The notes beneath the pieces were generated by a model. That model worked only from the letters and a program-made list of their open reading frames with translations. It made no database searches and had not been told where the DNA came from. Shown piece by piece: positions 55,096 through 64,000 of a stretch of 64,000 bases of DNA. This DNA comes from Tolypeutes matacus (lineage: Eukaryota; Chordata; Mammalia; Cingulata; Chlamyphoridae): positions 3,688,408 through 3,752,407 of the forward strand of contig JAKSZT010017954.1 of the NCBI GenBank assembly GCA_026826555.1, written 5' to 3'. Position numbers and translations under genes: made by a program. Position 1 is the first letter of the stretch, and every line of letters begins with the position of its first letter.

Positions 55096-55680
55096 CTGCC
55101 TTCTGGCTCACACCTGGCCATCTCTTGCCTGGACCTTGCAGAAGCTTGATAACTTCCCGTCTCCAGGCTCCAGTCTTGCCCCTCACAGTTTGTCTGCCAC
55201 ATCCCCCCAGAATCTCCCAAACTGTGACCACAACTTGCTCCCTGCCTGCCTCCCCTTCCCCTGCCCAGAACCCGCCAGGGGCTCCCGTGGCCTGAAAGAT
55301 GAAATTCTGAGGCCCTCCCTGCACGGTTAGGACTTCAGCCTGTATCACTTTCTGCCCTGAACTGGATGCTGGGGCCACCAGGGCTGGGCCCAGCTCCCCA
55401 CCCCCCGCCCCCTCAACTGCCTCGTGCTCCGATGCCTCTGCCCCACTCAGGCCTGTCTGTGACATGTGGGCGTCCCAGGTGGGTGATTTCGTGTCCTTGG
55501 CAGTCCTTCAAACGGGGTCTTCCAGTATTTCTCAGCAGTGATGGTCCAGGGAAGGTGGGTGCTGCAGGGGCAGGGCAGGCCTCCTGCTTGCCTTCTTCTG
55601 GTCAGCTGCTCCCTGTGACTGTCACTCAGCTCAGGTGTCACCTCCCCTGACCACCCCACCTGCCATTCCAGGTTTCTTGA
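55096..55680 (+). repeat. L2-like fragment
   Basis: CTGGACCTTGCAGAAGCTTG, GGCCTGAAAGATGAAATTCT, CTGTGACTGTCACTCAGCTC, AGGTGTCACCTCCCCTGACC are LINE2-like in order. Confidence 0.6.
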
Positions 55681-55684
55681 GTGG

Positions 55685-56380
55685 CACTGGTTTTTATTTT
55701 CCATTGAGGTTGATTTATTACAGTAAAATGCCTCCATCTTAAGTGTCCAGCGTGATGAGTCTCTACCTGTGTCCACCATCTTGCGACCATCACCCTGGTC
55801 AAAATTCCTTAAAGTTTGTCTTTGAGTTTTATTGCAGTAAAATCATAGAGGATAATTTTTGACATTTTAATCATATAATAAAGGATTTTATTGGGATAAC
55901 ATCTAGATAACAGAATTGGCCACTTTTAGGTATTTCTACGTGTACAATTCAGTGGCATTAATTGCATTTACAGTGTTGTACAACCATCACCACCGAACCT
56001 TTTTCCTGGAACTTTTTTCATCATTCAAAACAGTTTTGGGGGCAGATGTAGCTTAAGTGCTTCCCATGTACGAGGTCCTGAATTTGATCTCCGGTATCTC
56101 CTAAAAACAAACAAGTGGAAAAAAACCAGCTCTCATTGGGGAGCGGATGTAGCTCAGTGGTTGAGCACCTGCTTCCCATGTACGAGGTCCTGGGTTCAAC
56201 CCCCAGGACCTCCTAAAAAAAAGAAACAACAAAAAACTAAAAAAACAGCTTTAACCATTTTCTGAGTGTACAGTTGAATGCTGTTAATTACACCCACAAT
56301 GTTTTACAACTGTCACCACCATCCATTTCCAAAACTTTCTCACCACCCCAAACAGAAACTCCGATCACATTGTATTTTGG
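55685..56380 (-). mobile_element. L1 3' UTR fragments, minus strand, hosting a SINE
   Basis: TTGATTTATTACAGTAAAAT, TTGCGACCATCACCCTGGTC, AATTCAGTGGCATTAATTGC, GTTGTACAACCATCACCACC, then the SINE, then TGTTAATTACACCCACAATG and CACCACCATCCATTTCC. Two overlapping L1 relics may be present, as the 3' UTR motifs occur more than once. Confidence 0.75.
56038..56241 (+). mobile_element. Two-unit DAS-type SINE inserted in the L1
   Basis: Unit one is GGGCAGATGTAGCTTAAGTG...CGAGGTCCTGAATTTGATCT; unit two is GGGGAGCGGATGTAGCTCAG...GGTCCTGGGTTCAACCCCC. Unit two keeps an almost intact tRNA-like A box (TAGCTCAGTGG) and B box (GGTTCAACCCC). Direct repeats AAAACAGTTTT (56027-56037) and AAAACAGCTTT (56242-56252) bracket the pair, so it may have inserted as one dimer. 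Confidence 0.85.
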
Positions 56381-56689
56381 GTTTTTCTCCCCAGCAGTCG
56401 GTCTGTTTTGGTGTCAGTGTCCTCTCCCCTGGCAGCCCCGGAGTTCCTCGAGGGCAGGGACATCTGCAGTGCGTCCCAGTGCTGGGTGGGACGACTCCGG
56501 TGCAGGCGTTGGCATGTGTGAGTGTGTGGCCGGATCCCCACAAACCTGACTGCGAGAGGGGGTGCTGTGACGGGGAGGTGGCAGTGGGGACGTGTGTGTG
56601 TCGGCCTGGCCATGGGGCACGGCTGCCAGGGCAGATGCCCTCTCCCTGGCCTAGAGACGGGCTGGTGCCAGATCCCCAGCCCAGGGCGA

Positions 56690-56960
56690 GGTGCCCTCTG
56701 GCTCTGCGGGGAGCAGTGGCCCCGCCCCGCGCGGCCCTGCAGCTCCAGCCTGGGATTAGTCTCCAAGGCCACGCTGCCCGTTGCCATAGGCACGCAGGCC
56801 AGAGCCGGGATTGCGATTTCTCATCCCGGTCACGCAGGCGGCGGCCTCCCCTACCCACCCGCCAGGAGCTGGGAGCCAAGCTTCATAACGGGCGGAAACC
56901 TGGCCCTGGAGAGCCGCCTGCCCACAGAGCCCGCCTGGGGGCGCGGGCATTGCGCAATCT
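56690..56960. promoter_or_regulatory. GC-rich candidate regulatory element with GGATTA and X-box motifs
   Basis: GGGATTAG at 56752, GTTGCCATAGGCAC at 56780-56793 (RFX X-box-like), and GGGATTGCGATTTC near 56809 lie within 70 bp, with raised CpG content. No repeat is recognised. If 38495-38587 is exon 1, this would be intronic. Confidence 0.4.
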
Positions 56961-57329
56961 GTACCCCGTCTCCTGAGTCTGGAGTTCTGTTTGTCTTCAG
57001 CACCTGGAGCTCCAGTCTGGGGAGCCCACTCTGATAAGGGAGCGTCCACCCCACCTGAGGGGGCTGGAGCCCTGCCTTCCGGAAGCCTGGACTGCGGGCA
57101 GCCGGGCTTCCCCTGGCCAGGCCAGAGATCCTGCCCCTGCCCCGGGCAGGCAGCCTCCCTCACTTTTCCCCTGGGAAGCAGCACGGAGCCTGTACTTCCC
57201 TGGACCTGCCCTTTGCCCGGCCCCAGGGGCCTGTGGGGCAGGGAGGGCCTCCTGTCCAGGAAAGTCCCTGCTTCCCTGTTCCTGGGGCAGCTGAGAGAGC
57301 CTTCTTGGTGGTGTTTTTTTGTTTGTTTT

Positions 57330-57660
57330 AAAGAACGAAGCTTCTGTTATTTTTTTCCAAATTGCGAAAGTAATACTTATCTTAGATAATGTGCACGATG
57401 CAGAAAAGTAGGGGAAAGAAAAAGTCATTTGTGCATCCAACCCCTGGGATGGAAGCTCTGGAGTCTCCACCACAGGCTTTTAGATGTGTCGCTGAGGTCA
57501 CTGTGATTCCAGTCCCCCATGGCCAGCCGCAGGCTTGTTGGCTGTTTCCCCAGATTTGCGTGGGGGTGTGTGCGTTTGTGAACATACGAAAGGCATTGGT
57601 GCAACATCCTTGTCTGTGAATGCTTGCATTTTAGCTCATTTTCTTAGGATAAATTTATAG
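57330..57660. repeat. Possible old L1-like 3' fragment
   Basis: AAATTGCGAAAGTAATACTT, GATGCAGAAAAGTAGGGGAA and TTTTCTTAGGATAAATTTAT resemble old LINE 3' UTR sequence. Weak. Confidence 0.35.
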
Positions 57661-57675
57661 AGTTAAAAGTCCTGG

Positions 57676-57773
57676 GGTCGGATGTGGCTCAACTGGTTGG
57701 GCGTCCGTCTCCCATATGGTGGGACCCGGGTTCGATCCCCGGGACCTCCCGGTAAAAATAAAATAAAATAAAA
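57676..57773 (+). mobile_element. DAS-type SINE, single unit
   Basis: GGTCGGATGTGGCTCAACTG, a perfect B box in GGGTTCGATCCCCGGG, then (AAAAT)n. Exact 12-bp target duplication TAAAAGTCCTGG (57664-57675 and 57774-57785), so it is young. Confidence 0.93.
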
Positions 57774-58094
57774 TAAAAGTCCTGGCTGGAGGGCTGTGAA
57801 CCTGGTTAAACCTCCTGAATCACGTCTCCGAATCGCTTTGCCGAGAGGATCCGAGGAGGGTTGGCATGGGGAAAAAAAAAAAACCCTGTTCCTGGGCTGG
57901 TGGGCCAGAAAGGAGCTTGGCCATAGGTGTACAGTCTGGTGTGCAGAGAAGTTTCCAGCAGACCATCATAACCCTCTGCCCTGGGTGGGGGCTGGGGGCT
58001 GGGGAGGGCTCGGGCCTCCGGACACGACTGTGCCCTCATTATTTGAAGCAGGGCAGGATTAGAAGGGGACAGCTTTCCTGTTTTTGGTCATCTA

Positions 58095-58500
58095 ACTGGG
58101 TGTCCCAATACCATATGTTTTTTAAAAACTTTTTAAGAAGAGATATTATTTATTGTCAGTGAACAGCGTGATGAATTTTTACAAATCAAACACACCCAAT
58201 AACTAACAGCCAGGGCAGGAAGCAACATGAACTTCAGAAGCCCCTCTCGTGCCCCCTTCCAGTCACTGTCACCCCCGGCCCCCACCCCCGCATAACCCCC
58301 ACCCTTGACTTTTCTCACCGCAGTTGGGGCTGCTTTTGCACTGGATACAAATGGCCGCCGACAGTGGGACCTTTTGTGCCTGGCTTCTTTCATCACTTCT
58401 GGGATGTTCAACTGCTGTGTTGCATGTAGCTGCGGTTTGTCCATCCATCTGATGTCTTTTCCAATAGACGGCCATGAGGGAGGATGCAGTACAAGCAGAC
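58095..58500 (-). mobile_element. L1 3' end fragment, minus strand
   Basis: TTTACAAATCAAACACACCC, CCAGTCACTGTCACCCCCGG, TTGCACTGGATACAAATGGC, GTGCCTGGCTTCTTTCATCA, TGTTGCATGTAGCTGCGG. Confidence 0.7.
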
Positions 58501-58820
58501 GCGTGGGCACTGCATTAAAATTAGGATACTGTCTGAATTATTGCTGGTTTTCAAAGAAATGAAACATGTTTCCCCAAAGGACCTCTTCTAGTGAGTAGGA
58601 AAGAATTTGCAGCTAGCATAGCAATTGAGCTCGTAGGAGAGGACATCTCTGGGTGTCCAAAGATCTGGGATCCAATATGCCCCCTCTGGGCCTTAGTTTC
58701 CCCAGATGGAAATGGAGGTGGTTGAATGAGGGTGCCCATCAAGCTCTAGGCTCCGGGGCACTCAAGTGTATACTTAGAAGCGTTGAGTTTACTTTCTAAA
58801 GTGCTTTGCCTTTGCTCTTT

Positions 58821-59154
58821 TTGTTAAAGAGGTAATTTTAAATTTGTTTATTATATTTTATTTTATTTAAGATTTATTTTTATTTCTCCCCTCCCCACCT
58901 CGTTTATGCTTGCTGTCTTCTCTCTGTGTGTTCGTCTTCTTTTTAGGAGGCACCAGGAACTGATCGAGCCACCTCCGTTCCCTGCTTGTTGTGTCTCTCA
59001 TTGTGTTTTCCTCCTTGTATCTCTTTGTTGAGTCATCTTGTTGTGTCAGCTAGCTGTCTTGCTAGTCTTCTTTAGGAGGCACTGGGAACTGAACCTGAGA
59101 CCTCCCATGGGGTAGGCAGGCGCCCAATTGCTTGAGCCACATCCGCTTCCCTGT
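58821..59154 (-). mobile_element. Two-unit DAS-type SINE, minus strand
   Basis: An AT-rich tail with AAGATTTATTTTTATTTC, then two AGGAGGCAC..GGAACTGA units about 150 bp apart; it ends CAATTGCTTGAGCCACATCC and GCTTCCCTG. Target duplication CTTTGCTCTT (58811-58820 and 59155-59164). Same structure as 34932-35276. Confidence 0.88.
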
Positions 59155-59587
59155 CTTTGCTCTTAAAATCCTGTTTGCCAGCTTGGCCAAAGCAAACTGC
59201 CCTTGACCTGTGCCCACCTTATCCCAAGGCTAGATTCCTTGGTGGAAGGATCCTTAAAGGTCAACTTCTGCTTGATGACCCCCAGGGACGGGGAACTCAG
59301 TGCCAACACAGCAGCCTGATTGTCCATTTGGGGACAGTCCTCCCAGTTGGAAAGCATTTCCTTCTACCGCACCAAAGCCTGTGTCCCTATAACTTCTTCC
59401 AGCGAATGAACTTAGACTTTAGTGTAGTACTTCAGGGCCCAGAATCAAGGATTTGGGAGACAATGTGTGTACCTGGGTCTAATGTGATGGTAGCAGCTGC
59501 TATTATTGTTGTTATTTTATTGTCGATTTTGCTATAATTTAGGATCCTGAATTTGGAATGGACCTGAAAAGTCACCTCTTTCCATGC

Positions 59588-59998
59588 TGTTTTAGTCTCC
59601 CAGCTCCTAAGACAAATACCGTAGAATGGGTTGGCTTAAACGAGGCGAATTTATTGGCTTCCGGCTTTAAAGCTAGGAGAAGTCCACAATTGAAGCATCA
59701 ACAAGGTGATGCTTTCTCCTCGAAGACTGTGGCCTTCCAGGCCTGGCTGCTGGCAATCCTTGGTCCTTGGCTTTTCCATCACATGGCGATGTCCTCTCCT
59801 TTCTCCTCTCATCCCCTTGACTTCCAGCTTCTGGCCGGTCTCCATGGCTTCTCTTACCACATCCATTTTCCTTTGCTTATAAGATTTCGGCCGTGTTCAA
59901 TTAAGGCCCACCCTCCTTCACTTTGGGCACACCTTCACTAACATCTTCAGAGGTCCACACCCATAGGGCCAGGGGTTGGGACCTGAACATGCCTTTTG
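59588..59998 (-). mobile_element. MaLR/ERVL-like LTR, repeated family member 6
   Basis: TGTTTTAGTCTCCCAGCTCC, AGACAAATACCGTAGAATGG, GTTGGCTTAAACGAGGCGAA, CAATCCTTGGTCCTTGGC, TCACATGGCGATGTCCTCTC, GGTCCACACCCATAGGGCC. Confidence 0.82.
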
Positions 59999-60409
59999 TA
60001 GGAAACGTGATTCCGCCTCCAGCACAGGCCTTATCCAGTGCTTGAGTCCCTCCATCCAGCATCCCATCACGAGTTCTTGCAGCCTTGGATGCCTGCCAGG
60101 GTGGGGGGCTGGTCCCTCTGGCTCCTCTGCCTGTCTGAGGGTCAGGGGCTGGGGGAAAGTCTTCTTGAGCGATCATGGCAGAGGCAGCACCTCTGAGCAC
60201 CCCTCATGCCTACTGCCACTCTTCATGGAAGGAGGCAGGTGGTGGCTGCAGCAGGAGAAACTCAGCTTTGATGCTTGGGTGAACTTTTCTCAGTGGAGAG
60301 GATGGGTAGACAGTGGAGTTTATCAGGACAGCCTTGGAGAGTTTGAGAGTGGATTCCAGCTCAACTAATGCTCTTGCTCCAACCCTCAGTGCTGTGAGTA
60401 GGTTAGATT

Positions 60410-60485
60410 TGCCCTGTTTGGAGATGAGGAAAGTGAGGTTCAGGAGATTAAATAACTTGCCCTTTAGGCGAGCATCCTCGAAGAC
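60410..60485 (+). repeat. MIR/L2-like fragment
   Basis: TTTGGAGATGAGGAAAGTGA, GGTTCAGGAGATTAAATAAC, TTGCCCTTTAGGCGAGC. Confidence 0.55.
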
Positions 60486-60489
60486 AGGG

Positions 60490-60905
60490 TTTTTTTTTTT
60501 TTTTTTTTTTCTTTTCAATTTTTATTTTTTAATTTTATTGTGGTATGTATATACAACATAAATGTTCCCATTTTAATCACTTTGAAGTATACAATTCAGT
60601 AGTATTAATTACATTCACAGTGTTACGCCACCATCGCTGCCACCCGTTACCAAAACTTTCCCATCACCCCATCCGGAGACTCTGTCCCCATCAGGCATGG
60701 ACGCCTCTCACCCCACCTCTACCCCATCCCTGGTCACCAGTAACCTACTCTCTGTCTCTGTGAATTTGTATACTCTAGTGATTTCTTATAAGTGAGATCA
60801 TACAATATCTGTCCTTTTGCATCTGGCTTATTTCACTCCAAGGCAGAATTTCTTTCTCATTCTCGAATGGTGCCTGACATCAGGACTTTTGAATGTTTAT
60901 TGGAC
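60490..60905 (-). mobile_element. L1 3' UTR fragment, minus strand
   Basis: A 21-T run, then TTTTATTGTGGTATGTATAT, GAAGTATACAATTCAGTAGT, CACAGTGTTACGCCACCATC, CTGTGAATTTGTATACTCTA and AGTGAGATCATACAATATCT. The long T run suggests an intact A tail. Confidence 0.82.
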
Positions 60906-61657
60906 TCATTTGCTTTTATTTGTTTATATCCCACCTTATTTCGGAAATGATTTGAAACGCTTATAAAGAACATAAAATATAGGAAGATGGTACAAAGACA
61001 AAAGTGTCAAACAAGGCTTGTGGCCTAACGTGGAGGCAGAAGTGGCTCCAAATTTGAAAATGCACGCCACGGACTGGGTTTATGTCAGGAATGTGTTCAG
61101 TGGCAAGTACCCTGACCAACGGAGGCCTGTGGGGTGAGGGCTGGGGTCAGGGATGGGGCAGGAATCAGGACTCTGGGCAAGTCTGTCCCCACTGTTGAGC
61201 CCTTGGAACAGGAGATGGAATATCTAAAGGGGCAAAGCCTGGGAGGAGGGCTGCCCCCTCCCCCCTCCCAGGAGGGGAGAAGTTTCTTTTTGTTTGTTCT
61301 CTCAAGCTTCTTTTTCAAGAAACAAGCATATGGTGGCGGATGGTGCGGGGGCCGTGTTTGGGTGGCGTGTGCACTTGCCTTTGCCACTCTCCATGGCCGG
61401 GTATATTTTTTTCACTAGCTCCAACGCCCCAGCTGTTACGTAGGGCAGTGAGACTCAAGTCAGAGGAGCTTCCCCGTCATTTGGAAAAATCCAGGCCTTT
61501 CCCGTGGTGCTTCTGGGGTTTCCGATGATGCAGAAGGGATCGGAGAACCTTCCAGCAAACCCAGGCCTGAGCTGGGGCCCATGTGCCCAAGGGGGTGAGG
61601 ATGTGGAGCTGAACGTGTGAGGTGGGGCTGGGGTGGGGGGCAGGGAGGGAAGGGTCC
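60906..61657 (+). other. Probable intronic sequence, no gene seen
   Basis: Unique except for short low-complexity patches; no supported exon. Confidence 0.4.
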
Positions 61658-62052
61658 TTACCGATTTCCTATGGCCACTGTCACGAATTACCACAAACTT
61701 GGTGGCTTGAAAGGACAAAAGTGTCATCCCTCGCAGTTCTGGAGGCCAGAAGTCCTGAATCTACTTCACTGGGCCAAAATCGAGGTGTCAGCAGAGCTAT
61801 GTCCCCTTAGGAGGCTCCAGGGGAGCATCACCCCTGGCCTTTTCCAGCTTCCATTGGCTTCTGGTGTTTCTTTGGATCTCTCTTCTCCCTCTTCCTATCA
61901 TCCTTTTCTTCTGTCTGTGTCAAGTCTGTATCAAGTCTCTGTCTGCCTCTGCCTTATAAGGAGTCGTGTGATGGCATTTAGAGCCCACCCAGATAATCCA
62001 GGCTTATCTCCCATTGCAAGATCCTTAATTTATTCACATCTATAAAAATACA
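61658..62052 (-). mobile_element. MaLR-like LTR, related but more diverged type
   Basis: TTTCCTATGGCCACTGTCAC, GAATTACCACAAACTTGGTG, GCAGTTCTGGAGGCCAGAAG, TCGAGGTGTCAGCAGAGC, TTATAAGGAGTCGTGTGATG: the reverse of a placental-wide LTR type, older than the six family members above. Confidence 0.7.
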
Positions 62053-62072
62053 GGTTCTGGGCATTAGGATAT

Positions 62073-62523
62073 TGTATTAGTCAGGGTTCTCTCGGGAAAC
62101 AGAATCAATAGGAGATATCTGTCAATAATATGAGATTTTATTAAGAGTCTGTCACGCATCCGTGGGGATACACAAGTCCAGGTTCCACAGGCAGGCTGCA
62201 AATCAGGGGCTCCGATGAAAGTCCAATGAACGGTCCTTGATGAGTTTCTGGGAGAAGTTGGCTGTCCAAAGATGAGCTGGGAAATTCTCTCAGAATGTTG
62301 AAATCACTTCCCCTTTTAAGGCATTCAACTGATTGGGTAAAAGCATCATCCATTGCTGATGCAATCTCCCTGATTGATGCAGATGTAATCAGCCATCCAC
62401 ACAGTAAACTTACTGGTGATCGAAGTCCATAAATGCTCTTTTATTACAATTAGCCCAGTGCTTGCTGGACCAAACATCTGGACACAGTTACCTGGCCGAG
62501 CTGACATATTAGCCTAACCATCA
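62073..62523 (-). mobile_element. ERVL/MaLR-like LTR, second family
   Basis: TGTATTAGTCAGGGTTCTCT, GAAACAGAATCAATAGGAG, TATGAGATTTTATTAAGAG, GATTGGGTAAAAGCATCATC, ATTAGCCTAACCATCA. TG...CA ends are on both boundaries; no clean target duplication found. Confidence 0.7.
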
Positions 62524-62837
62524 AAGATATAAATATCTTTTGGGGCCATTTTTTACCTATCTTGAGTCCCAAAGGGCAAATTCCATCAGCCATTCTTGTA
62601 GGCACACCCTCCCTTAATATTTGGCTGCTGGGAAGAGGAAGACAAAGGGAGGGTCCCAGCTGGCCCACTCCTTCTCACCCCAGCTCTGTCCTGCATGGGA
62701 TGGGTGGGGGGAAACTTGTGCACATGCATGCGGACACCCCAACCCATATATCCAAGCTCTAGCTACCCTCCCAAACAGCTGCCCCTTGGCTACTCATCAG
62801 GTCTAGGGTATACCTACTTCTGTATGGTCTGTATCAG

Positions 62838-63330
62838 TTATCTATGACTGCATAACAAATAGTCCCAAACTTTGAAATGACAAATGTTACTTTTTTCCAT
62901 CTATCACAGTTTGGGGGTTGACTGGGTTCTGCCAGGTGGCCTTGCTCAAGGTCTCTCCCATGGTTGCAGTCAAAGGGTGTCATCTGGAAGACTTCCTCAC
63001 GCATATGCCTGGTGTCTGATCTGGGGAAACCGCAGGGGCTTCCTGGGCATCTTCCTTTCCACTTGGTATCTGCAGCATGGTGGCTCCAAAGTAGCCAAAC
63101 TTCTTACATGTCGCCCAGGCCTCCAAAGATGAGTGTCTCAGAGAGAGGAGAGGGTGCCAAGGAAAGCATATCGCCTTTTATAACCTAGCCTTGGAAGCCA
63201 TGCTGCATTACTTCCGGCACATTCTGTTGGTTAGAAATGAGTCATGAAGGCCAGCCCATATTCAAGAGGATGGGGATTAGATCTTCCCCATTCATGGGAG
63301 AAGTATCAAAGAATTTGCAGTCATTTAAAA
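62838..63330 (-). mobile_element. Old LTR-like repeat
   Basis: CAGTTATCTATGACTGCATA, ACAAATAGTCCCAAACTTTG, TTGCTCAAGGTCTCTCCCAT, CTTTTATAACCTAGCCTTGG, GGTTAGAAATGAGTCATGAA follow the order of a placental-wide LTR repeat. Confidence 0.6.
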
Positions 63331-63589
63331 TCATCACAGGAGGGAGGACAGATGAGGGCCACAAAGGGGATTCCTTTGGCCAGTGATTTCCAGGGTCCTG
63401 AGTACCCAGAGAGTGGTTTAGAGTGTGTGTGTGGGGGGGGTGCAGGCTCTGGGCAGGTATCTTCTTAGGTTTGCAGACTGATTGCACCTTGGAGGAGGGC
63501 TGGAGCAGGGCCCTGGGAGGCCGAGGCTCTGGGGCCAAGGATGGGAGTGTAGAGTGTTTCCCACCAAACAAATCCCAGGTCTGTTGAAA

Positions 63590-63860
63590 GCGCCCCGTTG
63601 GTCAGCTCCAGCTTCCCTCCCAGCCTCACCTCAGACCCCACACGACCTGGACTGGGTGCCTGGACGCCAGCTGCCCCTCCTGCCACATGGTGCTCACTGG
63701 TGCCTCAGTGCCTTTGCTCATGCCATCCCCTCTCACCAGAGTGCCCCCTCCTCCCACCTGGCTTTCTTCATGTCTCCTAATTCTTCCTGACCTGCATAGG
63801 GGCGGCTCCCCTTGGAGGCCTTTCAAGGCCAAGTTCTGTTTACCAGACTGGTGCTCGGCA
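63590..63860 (+). repeat. L2-like fragment
   Basis: GCCTTTGCTCATGCCATCCC, GAGTGCCCCCTCCTCCCACC, TTCTTCCTGACCTGCATAGG, GGCCTTTCAAGGCCAAGTTC are LINE2-like. Confidence 0.65.
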
Positions 63861-64000
63861 GGACTGGAGGATGCGTAGGTGAAAGAAATTGGGTCTGTTC
63901 TCCAGGAGCTGGTGTTCTCATGGCAGAGGGAAGGAGGAGCGATGGGAACCTGGTCAAGGGGCCACAGGCCAGCCATGCACGGGCCAAATAGCAGTTAGGA

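Noticed and set aside
54604..55465. Gly/Arg/Glu-rich repeat protein on the minus strand
   Set aside because: It is generated by a minisatellite with unit lengths near multiples of three; there is no start, splice or domain support.
22540..59154. tRNA genes at GGTTCGATCC-type B boxes
   Set aside because: Each has a SINE body, an A-rich tail and target duplications and cannot fold into a full cloverleaf with anticodon arm; they are tRNA-derived SINEs.

Overview
This window is nuclear DNA of a placental mammal, very probably a xenarthran and most likely an armadillo (Dasypus-like). The main evidence is the repeats. Several tRNA-derived SINEs of the armadillo DAS type are present, as monomers and as two-unit elements with a tRNA-like head, an A/B-box promoter and an A-rich tail. 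There are also young L1 copies, an LTR family repeated many times, and ancient mammal-wide repeats (L2-, MIR- and hAT-like). I found no bacterial gene, operon, CRISPR array, rRNA or functional tRNA gene, and no confident protein-coding exon.

Layout. (1) Positions 1-20368 are a tandem satellite array with a basic unit of about 115-120 bp. In its regular parts the units form an eight-unit higher-order repeat of about 915-925 bp. Three LTR elements have landed in it: a plus-strand solo LTR (7603-8112), a minus-strand beta-retrovirus-like (class II) endogenous provirus with two LTRs, a tRNA-Lys primer site and broken pol and env (8951-14811), and a minus-strand solo LTR of the same family as the first (15793-16294). 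(2) Positions 20369-24083 are an internally deleted L1 that keeps its 5' end and carries a SINE; it sits at the edge of the array. A 100-N gap follows, flanked by the same L1 3'-end sequence on both sides. (3) Positions 24233-27835 hold unique sequence, another SINE, a 5'-truncated L1 and an LTR-like stretch. (4) Positions 27836-64000 are GC-rich, repeat-sprinkled, gene-flank or intron-like sequence. At 37660-39060 it contains a strong CpG island that looks like a promoter with a possible untranslated first exon and splice donor near 38587; the gene could not be named. Candidate regulatory elements include a cluster of K50-homeodomain (OTX/CRX/PITX-type) motifs in the island and two RFX X-box-like motifs at 30078 and 56780.

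Because almost everything is mobile DNA or non-coding, the long open frames across GC-rich, low-complexity or tandem-repeat sequence were treated as chance. The points most worth checking are the satellite's higher-order structure, the suspect join at the gap, the dated provirus, and the motif clusters around the CpG island.
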